From the NCBI RefSeq assembly GCF_902500215.1, contig NZ_CABVOU010000027.1, forward strand, positions 429,406 through 493,405: a stretch of 64,000 nucleotides of DNA. Reading direction: 5' to 3'. Under the pieces are notes generated by a model that did no database searches, had not been told where the DNA came from, and saw only the letters and a list, made by a program, of their open reading frames with translations. Every line of letters starts with the position of its first letter. Positions within the stretch are counted from its first letter, which is position 1. Positions 44,732-53,564 of the stretch are shown piece after piece. Source of the stretch: Halomonas lysinitropha (GTDB taxonomy: Bacteria; Pseudomonadota; Gammaproteobacteria; Pseudomonadales; Halomonadaceae). The position numbers were made by a program, and so were the translations under genes.

Positions 44732-47700
44732 ATGGCTACTCAAGAATCATTGGATCTTGTACAAAAACTCTACGTGGCCTATTACGGCCGCCCCTCGGAT
44801 TCCGAGGGCCAGGAATACTGGGCAACGCGCATCGATGAAGAGGGGGTCGATGCTGTCATCAATGAATTTGGTACGTCTCCTGAGTTCGAGGCGCGCTTCG
44901 GTAATTTTACCCCTGATCAATTGATCACCAACCTCTACAACCAGCTGTTCGGTCGTCAGCCCGAAGAGGCCGGTAAGGAGTACTGGCTGGGCGTGCTGAG
45001 ATCCGGCGAAAAAGGCCTGGCCGAAATCGCCTTGACCATCGCCAATGCCGCCCAGAATGAAGACGCCCTGGCGTTGAGCAACAAGCTCGAGGTGGCACAG
45101 AACTTCACCGACGCCCTGGACGAGCCCAACGAGCTGCAGGCCTATAGCGGCAACGTCGCGGCCAACTCCATGCGTCAGTTCCTGTTCAACGTGAACGAAG
45201 ACACCGTGCCGAGTCAGGTCGATGTCGACGACGCCATCAATGGCCTCGTGGACGCGACCCTGCCAGGAGAATCCGGCAACGTCTTCACGCTCGCTGAAAT
45301 GCCAGAGCAGTTTCGACTGTTCGAAGGCCTGGATCTTACCAGCCTCGAGACCTTCCAGGGTTTCAGTACCGACTACATCACCACTGAAAAGCTGGCACCT
45401 GTGCTCATGCCCACCACCAGCAACGATGGCGTGGTCCAGGGTGGCCTGACCGGCGGTGGGAACGATCGTATCTATGCCGATGCCTACGCCCTCCATGGGG
45501 CCGTGGTCGATGGCGCCGGCGGCAGCAACTCGCTGTTCGTCGACATGAAGGGGCCCTTTTCACAGCCGACCATGCTGCTGAACATTCAGACGGTCACCGT
45601 GACCAATCTGTACAATGTTTATGACTCCAGCCGTTCCGACTTCATGGAACTGAGGTCTTCTTTTGGTGAAGACAGCGTCCTCGACCTGAGCCGTGCCATC
45701 GACATCGAAAATCTGGTGGTTCGCGAAGGCAGTCAAAACTTTGGGGACCTGGATATCTGGAACATCCAGAATGGCGCCACGGCCACCTTAGAAGGCTTCT
45801 TTAATGGGGATGTACGCCTCGACTTTGGCGGCAGCTTGGATGCCGTGAACGTCGTGCTCTCGAACGTACGCACCGATGGGTCGCACGATTTCGAGGTCTC
45901 CCACAACGCTGGCCAGGTCAACCTGACCTCCGACGGTCGCCTCAATATCCTGGATGGTGCGGTATTTGGCCAGTTCCTCGATACCTTGGTGATCGACGGC
46001 GATGCACGCCTCTTCATTAACGACGAGATCTTCTTCCGTGATGAGCTTCCGGCCACCATCGATGCCAGTGCCACCACAGGCGGCGTCAGTATCTCGTTGG
46101 ATGACCATGCAGAAGTCATCTTCACGGGCGGCTCGGGTAACGATGTCCTGACCGTGGAAGGTGAATTGGTCAACGGTGATGAGATCATTCTGCTCACCGC
46201 CGATATGGGCACGGGTAACGACCAGATCACCTTCGATGATGACGGTACTATTGTTCAGGATGGTTCCCTGATCAGCGGCGAGAACGTAACCCTCTTCGTT
46301 GAAGAGAGTGTCGACATCTCCGAGGCGCAGGATCTCTTCGCCCCGGGTACCGAGGTCTCTGTGGTCCTGCAGCAAGGTGAGACCATCACCCTGACCCAGG
46401 CACAGTTCGACGCAATCGGTGCCGAGGACTTCTCGCTGGCCAACCGTGCCGACGATGCCGACATCTCCCTGCTGGTCACCGAGGACTTCGATGTCACCAC
46501 CGTGAACGTGGCGGGCCTGGAAGACGGCATCGATCTTACGCTGAACATCCAGGAAGGCGTCGAGCTGACCATGACTGGCGACGAGTTCGTCGACCTGGCC
46601 CTGGCTGGCGTGACTTTCGCGGGTGACGGCGACTTGAGTGTGTCTGGTGTGACTCAGGCCAATGTCGACGATCTGGCAGCTGCCGGCGCCACCACGCTGG
46701 TAACTGGCAACAACGGTGATACCTCCTACAGCTTCGCCGAAGACGTGACTGTCCCGGCAGGTCTCGAACTGGGTGACTTCTCCGACAACGTCAGCCATGA
46801 CCTGGGGGGTAACACCCTGACGCTGGCCGAAGAGGACCAAGCCGATGAGCTGACTGTCAGCAACGGCAATATCATCCTCGACTTCGTCGGCCCCGCCAGT
46901 GGCGGAGTCAGCATGGACATGGCTAACTACACCGACATCCTGTCGATTCAGGCCTACGAGCTGCTGCTGGCTCGCAATACCAACGTTGAAGAGCTGTTCA
47001 AGAACCTGGCAAGCTCCATTGAGGGTATTCAGAACATCATCAACGTGGTGGAAACGCCGGTTGCTCTGCTGGATCTGGATCGCATCGTCACCATCGAAGC
47101 AGGTGTCACCAAGTCGGCAGCGGACCTACAGTTTGTCACACCGACTGACGCTGACACCGACGACAACGTTCAGAACGTCACGCTGAACCTCCTGGGCGAC
47201 TCGTCTATCGTGGGTGACATCGTTCTTGACTTGAACGACACCAAGAACGGTACCTTCCAGACACTGATGTTGAACTCCGAGGGTGCGGCTTCCAATACCA
47301 TCGATGGCGACATTCTTGCCGATGGTACTTCTGTTCCGCCGGGTGTTCTCGCTGCTAACACGGAAGAGAACGATCTGCTCGACGTGGTGATCAACGCTGA
47401 TTCCGAGCTGGATATCACTGGCACGATCTACTTCAGCGAGGAAGGCACAGGGCCTTCGACCGCCACCCTCACGGTGAACGGCACTGCCGATGTCACCGTC
47501 AAGGCACTCGATACCACCGATACCCAAGTTAGCGGCCTGGTGATCGATACTACCGGCTACACGGGTACTCTGACCGTCACTGGCGGCTCCGACTCCCTCC
47601 AGATGGATGCCACCGAATCCCTGGTGTTCACCGGTTCCGGCGATATCGTGCTGGATACCGATACAGGAACCGGTAACAACGGTATCGAAGGTAATACTCT

Positions 47701-49546
47701 CAGCGTCATTGATGCCTCTGGCCTCAGCGGTGACCTCACGCTGGGCGTGATCGAGGACATCGACAGCCAAGACTTCACCTTCACCGCGGGAACGGGTACC
47801 ACTACCTTTACCCTGGACGGTGTGACCCTGAATTCCACACCAGGCGATGCCAGCTGGACCTTCAATCTGAACACCGACACGGTGATGACGATCGAAGATT
47901 TGACTGTTATCGACACTGCCAATGATACGTCCCTGACCATCGGCGGTGGCGGTACCGTGTTGATCGATGGGTCTGTCGACCTGTCTGCTATCGACAACCT
48001 CGACCTGTCGGGTGCTGCTGCCCCCATTCAAGTGGCGAGCGGTGCCTCACTGACCCTCACCGCTGCACAGGCCGATGGCCTGAGCATCGAGGGTGACGGC
48101 TCGCTGGAAATCGTGGGCGAGTACAACGGTGAAGACTTCAACAACTTCAACGTCAGCAACATCAGCCTGGCCACAGTCACACTTGGGACTGCAACCGAAG
48201 TGACGATGGATCTCTCTGCCTTCAGCAGGGACTTCAATATCACCGGTTCTGGGGTGGCGGATGTGATCACCACCGGCAGCGGTAATGACATCATCGATGG
48301 CAATGCAGGTGATGACACCCTCAATGGTGGTCTGGGCGATGATGAGCTGACAGGCGGCACGGGTGCCGACACCTTCGTGGTCAATGATGGTTCCGACACC
48401 ATCACCGATCTCACGACAGGCGATGCCCTGCAAGTGGGTGCCGGTGCCACGGCCACGGCCAATGATGTAACCGCCTTCGTGGCTACCGCCGATACCAGCA
48501 ACACTGGTGGTACGGCCATCCTCAATGCTGAAGCTGGTGTTGCCGCCAATATCGATATGACGGCTGCGACCGGCACGGATGGCTACACCCTCAATGGCGA
48601 TGATCTGAACGATACGCTGGTAGGCTCCGACTTCGACGACGTCATCAACGGCGGTGCAGGTAACGACACCCTGACAGGTGGTGCTGGTGACGACGTCATC
48701 AACGGCGGCGAAGGAATCGATACCATCGCCGGTGGTGCGGGCGACGATGTCATCACAGGTGGCGCCGGAAACGACATCATCGATGCGACAGGTGGCAGTG
48801 ACACCATAATCGTGGATGCCGATACTGACACCATCAACAACCTGGAAAACGGTGATGATCTCCAGGTGGCTGCGGGTGCCACGGCAGATGCCTACCTCTC
48901 CGGTACCTACATTTCCAGCGCCTCGACCACTAACGATGGTGACGCGACGCTGAACATGTCCGGAACTGGCCTGGGTGTCGACATGAGCCTTGCCGGTGGT
49001 GCTAACGGCTGGACCATCAATGGTGCTGCTAGCAATGACAACATCGTGGGCTCTGCTCAGGACGATGTCATCAACGGTGGTGCAGGTGCTGACAACATCA
49101 GTGGCTTGGCAGGTGATGACACCATCACTGGTGGTGCAGATTCCGATACCCTGACAGGTGGCTTAGGCGCTGATATCTTTAACTTCGCTGATCGCGGAAT
49201 TAATGACGGCACCTTTGCCACCACGGTAGCAGCCAGTACCATCGACACCATCACGGACTTCGACACCACTGAAGGTGATCAGGTGCAGTTCGATGATTCT
49301 TGGTTTGATGCTGGATCAGCTACTAATTACACTGAAAATCTTACCGCTGAAGCTAACCTGAGTGATGTCTTCACCAATGCTGATGCAGCGCTTGGTGGTG
49401 GAGTGACATACTACTTCGGTGTTCATGACACCGGCTCAGGAAACGATGGTTACCTGTTCTTCGATGATATCGGTGACGGCTGGGAAACTGTGGTTCAGTT
49501 GCAAGGCCTTTCCGACTTCGACTTCAATGACATCATTGTTGCATAA
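44732..49546 (+). CDS. DUF4214/RTX surface-layer-like type I secreted protein
   Basis: A 1604-residue acidic Thr/Asp/Gly-rich protein in which I saw no cysteine and no Sec signal, as expected for type I secretion. Residues about 9-108 carry two DUF4214-like units (LYVAYYGRPSDSEGQEYWAT; YNQLFGRQPEEAGKEYWLGV). The middle (about 200-1170) is a long series of beta-type repeats (TLTVNGTADVTV-like). The C-terminal quarter holds three blocks of RTX calcium nonapeptides (GNAGDDTLNGGLGDDELTGG; GGAGNDTLTGGAGDD; GGAGADNISGLAGDD), alternating with two copies of a module beginning LQVGAGATA or LQVAAGATA. It ends DFDFNDIIVA, a typical acidic-hydrophobic type I signal. Domain order resembles the S-layer protein RsaA. 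It probably coats the cell and uses the exporter at 27229-31888. GC content is lower than its neighbours. Confidence 0.88.
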   Translation: MATQESLDLVQKLYVAYYGRPSDSEGQEYWATRIDEEGVDAVINEFGTSPEFEARFGNFTPDQLITNLYNQLFGRQPEEAGKEYWLGVLRSGEKGLAEIALTIANAAQNEDALALSNKLEVAQNFTDALDEPNELQAYSGNVAANSMRQFLFNVNEDTVPSQVDVDDAINGLVDATLPGESGNVFTLAEMPEQFRLFEGLDLTSLETFQGFSTDYITTEKLAPVLMPTTSNDGVVQGGLTGGGNDRIYADAYALHGAVVDGAGGSNSLFVDMKGPFSQPTMLLNIQTVTVTNLYNVYDSSRSDFMELRSSFGEDSVLDLSRAIDIENLVVREGSQNFGDLDIWNIQNGATATLEGFFNGDVRLDFGGSLDAVNVVLSNVRTDGSHDFEVSHNAGQVNLTSDGRLNILDGAVFGQFLDTLVIDGDARLFINDEIFFRDELPATIDASATTGGVSISLDDHAEVIFTGGSGNDVLTVEGELVNGDEIILLTADMGTGNDQITFDDDGTIVQDGSLISGENVTLFVEESVDISEAQDLFAPGTEVSVVLQQGETITLTQAQFDAIGAEDFSLANRADDADISLLVTEDFDVTTVNVAGLEDGIDLTLNIQEGVELTMTGDEFVDLALAGVTFAGDGDLSVSGVTQANVDDLAAAGATTLVTGNNGDTSYSFAEDVTVPAGLELGDFSDNVSHDLGGNTLTLAEEDQADELTVSNGNIILDFVGPASGGVSMDMANYTDILSIQAYELLLARNTNVEELFKNLASSIEGIQNIINVVETPVALLDLDRIVTIEAGVTKSAADLQFVTPTDADTDDNVQNVTLNLLGDSSIVGDIVLDLNDTKNGTFQTLMLNSEGAASNTIDGDILADGTSVPPGVLAANTEENDLLDVVINADSELDITGTIYFSEEGTGPSTATLTVNGTADVTVKALDTTDTQVSGLVIDTTGYTGTLTVTGGSDSLQMDATESLVFTGSGDIVLDTDTGTGNNGIEGNTLSVIDASGLSGDLTLGVIEDIDSQDFTFTAGTGTTTFTLDGVTLNSTPGDASWTFNLNTDTVMTIEDLTVIDTANDTSLTIGGGGTVLIDGSVDLSAIDNLDLSGAAAPIQVASGASLTLTAAQADGLSIEGDGSLEIVGEYNGEDFNNFNVSNISLATVTLGTATEVTMDLSAFSRDFNITGSGVADVITTGSGNDIIDGNAGDDTLNGGLGDDELTGGTGADTFVVNDGSDTITDLTTGDALQVGAGATATANDVTAFVATADTSNTGGTAILNAEAGVAANIDMTAATGTDGYTLNGDDLNDTLVGSDFDDVINGGAGNDTLTGGAGDDVINGGEGIDTIAGGAGDDVITGGAGNDIIDATGGSDTIIVDADTDTINNLENGDDLQVAAGATADAYLSGTYISSASTTNDGDATLNMSGTGLGVDMSLAGGANGWTINGAASNDNIVGSAQDDVINGGAGADNISGLAGDDTITGGADSDTLTGGLGADIFNFADRGINDGTFATTVAASTIDTITDFDTTEGDQVQFDDSWFDAGSATNYTENLTAEANLSDVFTNADAALGGGVTYYFGVHDTGSGNDGYLFFDDIGDGWETVVQLQGLSDFDFNDIIVA

Positions 49547-49598
49547 GGTAACGGCACCATGAAGCAAACTATGTCCAGATAGAAACTGGATGCCACAG

Positions 49599-49634
49599 AA
49601 CCTCTGGCCCTTTGGGCCGGAGGTTTTCTTTTTT
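49599..49634 (+). terminator. Intrinsic terminator after the S-layer-like gene
   Basis: AACCTCTGGCCC (49599-49610) pairs with GGGCCGGAGGTT (one G-T wobble) around a TTT loop and continues into TTCTTTTTT. Very strong terminator 50 bp after the stop, separating a presumably abundant transcript from the next gene. Confidence 0.93.
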
Positions 49635-49667
49635 GGACCTTGTCATAAATTCTCAGGGAGGAAAGTC

Positions 49668-50438
49668 ATGTCCTGGATTTTGCTATCTCGCACCACTCAC
49701 CAAGGCCAGGGGTATTCCTCACGCACTGGTTATCAGCACACCGCCCATCGAAGCGCTACCCCAGTGTTACTTGCTGAACTGCCTAGGCTTTTACCTCACT
49801 ATGTGTTGGGCTTCGTGTGGGAAAACGAGAGTTTTATTCCGATAGCTATGCTCGGCCTGGCTGAAAGAGAGAACCTCTACTTGCACCCGGACGGGCGTTG
49901 GCTGGGCAGTTACGTCCCTTCTTCGCTGCGTGGCTACCCCTTCACCCTGGCTCGTCGTGATCAGGAGCAAGTGCTGGCCATTGAGCAGGACCATCTCTGC
50001 GAGGTGGGAGGCGAGCCCCTGTTCGATGACCAGAACCAGCTTGCCCCAAAGGTGCAGCAGACGCTGGACTTCCTGGTGCAGTGCGAGAAGAATCGCCAGC
50101 TCACACAGCAATCCGTGGATGCATTGGCGCAAGTTGATGTGATCGAGTCCTGGCCCTTGAAAGTCGAAAGGGAAGAAGGGCAGGAGCCCGTGACGGTAAA
50201 AGGCCTGTATCGCATCAGTGAACACGCCTTGAATGCCCTTGAACCGGAGACCTATGCCAAGCTGCGGGGTGGCCCCATGGCCCTGGCCTATGCACAGCTC
50301 TTTTCCATGAGCCAGCTCAGCCAGCTTACGGAACGTGCCAATTTCCACGCGAAGCGGGGTGAAGGAAAGATGCCGGAAGATCTGGATAGTCTCTTCGGGG
50401 AAGGCGATGAGGATTTCGAGCTGTATTTTGATCAGTGA
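49668..50438 (+). CDS. SapC family protein
   Basis: A 256-residue soluble protein of the SapC family, named after the gene next to the S-layer exporter of Campylobacter fetus; the biochemical role is unknown. Family landmarks are LPRLLPHYVLGFVWENESFIPIAMLGL near the N-terminus, YVPSSLRGYPFTLARRD, and the C-terminal YRISEHALNALEPETYAKL with GGPMALAYAQLFSM. No signal peptide. The ATG at 49668 has GGGAGG about 8 bp upstream; longer in-frame extensions cross the terminator and are rejected. Its place directly after the S-layer-like gene supports a surface-layer function. Confidence 0.88.
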   Translation: MSWILLSRTTHQGQGYSSRTGYQHTAHRSATPVLLAELPRLLPHYVLGFVWENESFIPIAMLGLAERENLYLHPDGRWLGSYVPSSLRGYPFTLARRDQEQVLAIEQDHLCEVGGEPLFDDQNQLAPKVQQTLDFLVQCEKNRQLTQQSVDALAQVDVIESWPLKVEREEGQEPVTVKGLYRISEHALNALEPETYAKLRGGPMALAYAQLFSMSQLSQLTERANFHAKRGEGKMPEDLDSLFGEGDEDFELYFDQ

Positions 50439-50606
50439 AGGTTGGAGTCAATGGCCGGGGAAATGGGTCGCGTCGGCGTTCTGATACGTTTCGCGATGCC
50501 AGTCACCAGGAATGAATTCCCTTGCTACCTGCTATTGCATGCGATATCTCGTCAATGACAGTATCATAAAGTATTGGATCTGCTTGAATGGTGTGGAGCT
50601 CGCCGC

Positions 50607-51332
50607 ATGGAAGATTATACGACGCTTTTCGACAAGCGCGGCACGGCGTATGACAGCGCCATGCAGGCTTTTCCGGAGGCAAGACGAGAAGAATTCGAGC
50701 AACTCGTTGCGCGTGCCGCCCTGAAGCCGGGCATGCGGGTGGCGGATGTTCCCGCAGGCGGCGGTTACCTGAAGCGCTACCTTCCCGAGGGCTGTGAATG
50801 GTGGAGCCATGAGCCCTGTGAAAGCTTCACAAACCATGGCACAAGCAGTAGTGGCAGGCCGTTGCTTCCGCTGCCCTGGGCAGAGGCAAGTGTGGATGTG
50901 GCGGTGAGTCTTGCCGGCGTACACCATCTCGAAGACAAGCGCCCCTTGTTCGAGGAGCTCAAACGTGTCGTTCGTCCAGGAGGCCACCTGGTGCTCTCGG
51001 ATGTGGCCAAGGGCTCTGCGGTGGCTGGATTTCTCGACGACTATGTGGGGGCGCATAACAGCACGGGGCATGAAGGTGTATACCTGGATAGTCACACCCT
51101 CGACCATTTGATAGAGGCAGGGTGGTCCATCCTTGCCTGCGACCAGGTCGACTTTCATTGGCGATTCGACGACTCCGAGAGTATGGCCGCCTTCTGTCAT
51201 CAGTTGTTTGACCTCCATAACAACATAGCAACGACTTGTCGGGCCATCGAGACCCGTCTGGGTAGGGAGAGGCTTTCCGATGGGACCACGGGCTTGCGAT
51301 GGTCCTTGATGACCATAGTGGCTGCCCGTTGA
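50607..51332 (+). CDS. Class I SAM-dependent methyltransferase (UbiE-like)
   Basis: A 241-residue Rossmann methyltransferase. SAM motif I reads RVADVPAGGGYLKRYLP (Pro replaces the usual Gly in GxGxG), motif II-like ASVDVAVSLAGVHHLEDK, and post-motif VRPGGHLVLSDVAKGSA. A TTG at 50574 could give 11 extra residues, but MEDYTTLFDKRG is the more natural start. It is followed after 78 bp by the ATP-grasp gene at 51411, and both may modify or build one small product. Substrate unknown. Confidence 0.8.
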   Translation: MEDYTTLFDKRGTAYDSAMQAFPEARREEFEQLVARAALKPGMRVADVPAGGGYLKRYLPEGCEWWSHEPCESFTNHGTSSSGRPLLPLPWAEASVDVAVSLAGVHHLEDKRPLFEELKRVVRPGGHLVLSDVAKGSAVAGFLDDYVGAHNSTGHEGVYLDSHTLDHLIEAGWSILACDQVDFHWRFDDSESMAAFCHQLFDLHNNIATTCRAIETRLGRERLSDGTTGLRWSLMTIVAAR

Positions 51333-51410
51333 AGCGTCACGGTAGATCCTTCCTGCGTGAGATGACTTGACGACGCCCCTTATCTGCAATTCCCCCGGAC
51401 CTTCTTCGAC

Positions 51411-53390
51411 ATGAAAGAAACGACAACCCCTACCTGGCATCTGGCTGCCAAGCCGGTCGTCTTGCCCGGTTTTGCCTTCGGTCTTCACTACCCTTGTATC
51501 ATGGCGGTCATCCGCGGCGCTCCACTGAATGATGCTGTACGACATCAGTTCCTTCGCCGGATTGACGATCATTTTCCTCCGCAAAAGGGAGCAGCGGGGG
51601 GAGGATATGCAGGCTCTCCTTCCGCTGAGGAAGTAACAGGGTTCAAGGGGATCCTACAGCTATTTCTGATTGCTTTGCAGAGGAGCCAACTTGCCGCTGG
51701 CCTGCCTGTCTTCGAGACAGGCTGCATCGTCGCCGTGGGTGAAGGTGAGGCCAGGATGTGCATACCGACGTTTACGGGTAGTGCCGGCCCGCTGGTCGGC
51801 CTGCTGCAATGGCTTCTTGCCCTTGTCGAGCTCCATCGCGGCACCGAAAGCAGTGAGGAATACCTGGCCAGGCTGCCGGATCTTCAAAAGCAGCTACAAC
51901 AGACCAATGCCTTCGGCACCAACGTGCCACGCTTCGTCAGGGCGGCATTCGAGATGAGGATCCCTTTCAGCGGATTACCTGGCCAGATCATTCAGTACGG
52001 GCAGGGACGTCGTGCCCGTTGGATGGAGAGCTCCTTCACCGATGAGACTCCCCAGATCGCTGCTCAGATAGCCCGCAACAAGCCCCTCGCTTCTCAGGTT
52101 CTTCGGCAGGCGGGCATCAAGGTCCCCGATCATGGTGTCGTGGACAAGATAGAGTCTGCCCTTTATGTCGCGCATCAGCTTGGCTACCCGGTCGTGGTCA
52201 AACCCGCGGATCAGGACGGCGGTGCAGGGGTTGCAGCTGGCCTTGAATCCGATGACGACGTCAGGCGGGCCTTCCAGCAGGCCGCTAGCCATTCCCGGAA
52301 TATCCTCGTCGAGAAGCATGTCGAGGGTAACGACTATCGTGTCACAGTTTTCCAGAATGAAGTGATCTGGGCGATCGAGCGTCGCCCGGGTGGGGTGACC
52401 GGCGATGGCCGACACAGGATTGAGGAGCTTATCGAGCAGTTCAACGCGGATCCCCGCCGCGCGAACAGGATCCATGCCCCCTTGAAGCGCCTGGTGCTCG
52501 ATGAGGAGGCATTCGCCATGCTGCGCCGTGTCGGTCTCGATGAGCATTCGATACCCGACAAGGACCGGTTTGTGCGATTGCGGAGCGCTTCCAACATCGC
52601 CTCAGGCGGTACACCCGTGGCGGTTTTCGACGACGTTCATCCGGATAATCGGCAACTGGCAGTGAGAGCGGCGGCAGCCCTTCGCTTGGACCTGGCGGGA
52701 ATCGATCTGTTGATGCCCGACATCAGCCGCTCATGGAAAGCAACGGGAGCGGCTGTCTGTGAAGTTAATGGTCAACCCAACCTGGGCCAGACCACGGCTG
52801 CGCATCTTTACGAGCCCCTCCTGCGTCGGCTGGTGCCAGGCTCGGGAAGAGTGCCGGTTGCTATGATACTGGGAGCTACGCCCAACGACTCTCTGGTCAA
52901 GGAAATGGAAACCGAACTGTTGGGTCGCGACTTGGTGCCGGGCTGCCATGATGCCACGGGTGTCTGGGTGGAAAATGACACCCTGATGCAAGGCGCCGTA
53001 GATGGTTTCTCTGCAGGACAGGCCTTGGTTCGGGATCGCAGGCCGTCAGCCGTGGTGATGAGCATCCTGGATATCTATATGCTGCGAACCGGCCTTCCGG
53101 TGCCTCGCTTCGATCTCCTGGTCATCGCTGGCTCCCAACTGCAGGTTCCCCGCGGGGCAGATGACAACCAGCGCAAACGTTGGTTGTATGAGCTGCTTGC
53201 CCTTCTCTTGCCCGCCTGTGACGGTGAGGTGATCACGGTGGCTGATTCGGGTCTGGATATCGAGGGTCTGAGCCATTTGACCAAGGCGACATGGTTGAGA
53301 GAACCTCTGGAGTATGGGGCAGCAGTAAGAAGGGCTGCCGAGGTATTGACCAAGGCCGATGTGGCTTATTCGCACTCACCGAACGCCTGA
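51411..53390 (+). CDS. Cyanophycin-synthetase-like ATP-grasp protein with degenerate, short Mur-ligase part
   Basis: A 659-residue protein whose middle (about 210-470) is an ATP-grasp domain close to the first half of cyanophycin synthetase: LGYPVVVKPADQDGGAGVAA, ILVEKHVEGNDYRVTVF, GGVTGDGRHRIEELIEQFNA, then DPRR, VRLRSASNIASGGT, DLAGIDLLMPDIS and VCEVNGQPNLGQ. After that CphA carries a Mur-ligase domain with a GTNGKTT P-loop; here the aligned position reads GATPNDS, so the P-loop is lost, and the protein ends about 200 residues early. An ATP-dependent carboxylate-amine ligation is likely for the first half only. The N-terminal 200 residues are unlike CphA in detail. It is not a normal cyanophycin synthetase; a peptide- or amino-acid-ligating role is inference. 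Confidence 0.8.
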   Translation: MKETTTPTWHLAAKPVVLPGFAFGLHYPCIMAVIRGAPLNDAVRHQFLRRIDDHFPPQKGAAGGGYAGSPSAEEVTGFKGILQLFLIALQRSQLAAGLPVFETGCIVAVGEGEARMCIPTFTGSAGPLVGLLQWLLALVELHRGTESSEEYLARLPDLQKQLQQTNAFGTNVPRFVRAAFEMRIPFSGLPGQIIQYGQGRRARWMESSFTDETPQIAAQIARNKPLASQVLRQAGIKVPDHGVVDKIESALYVAHQLGYPVVVKPADQDGGAGVAAGLESDDDVRRAFQQAASHSRNILVEKHVEGNDYRVTVFQNEVIWAIERRPGGVTGDGRHRIEELIEQFNADPRRANRIHAPLKRLVLDEEAFAMLRRVGLDEHSIPDKDRFVRLRSASNIASGGTPVAVFDDVHPDNRQLAVRAAAALRLDLAGIDLLMPDISRSWKATGAAVCEVNGQPNLGQTTAAHLYEPLLRRLVPGSGRVPVAMILGATPNDSLVKEMETELLGRDLVPGCHDATGVWVENDTLMQGAVDGFSAGQALVRDRRPSAVVMSILDIYMLRTGLPVPRFDLLVIAGSQLQVPRGADDNQRKRWLYELLALLLPACDGEVITVADSGLDIEGLSHLTKATWLREPLEYGAAVRRAAEVLTKADVAYSHSPNA

Positions 53391-53486
53391 ACGTGACCTT
53401 GATTTCTTGAGACTCGAGACCCAGGACCAGGAGTCGAGTGCCGGCCTTGGGTCGCGTAAGGCGTTTAGGAAGTGCGCAGCGAAGGA

Positions 53487-53500
53487 GCTTATCCGGCCTA
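53487..53500 (+). repeat. Partial REP-like half element
   Basis: GCTTATCCGGCCTA is identical to bases 3942-3955 of the REP-like hairpin upstream of ispF. It lies in the gap between the ATP-grasp gene and tctA, 30 bp after GTAAGGCGTTTA, which itself resembles the other arm of a REP. No perfect hairpin is formed here. Confidence 0.45.
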
Positions 53501-53564
53501 ATAGCGTCGCGTTGCCCGACCCTGTCCTTCGATACTCGACAAACTCAATGACGCCGGTGATGGC

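Noticed and set aside
48283..49170. Repeated DNA in the RTX region as possible intergenic or mobile repeats
   Set aside because: The repeats follow the reading frame and encode glycine/aspartate nonapeptides, so they are protein-level repeats.
51411..53390. Calling this gene cyanophycin synthetase (cphA)
   Set aside because: The Mur-ligase P-loop is absent and the protein is about 200 residues short, so the full cyanophycin reaction cannot be supported.
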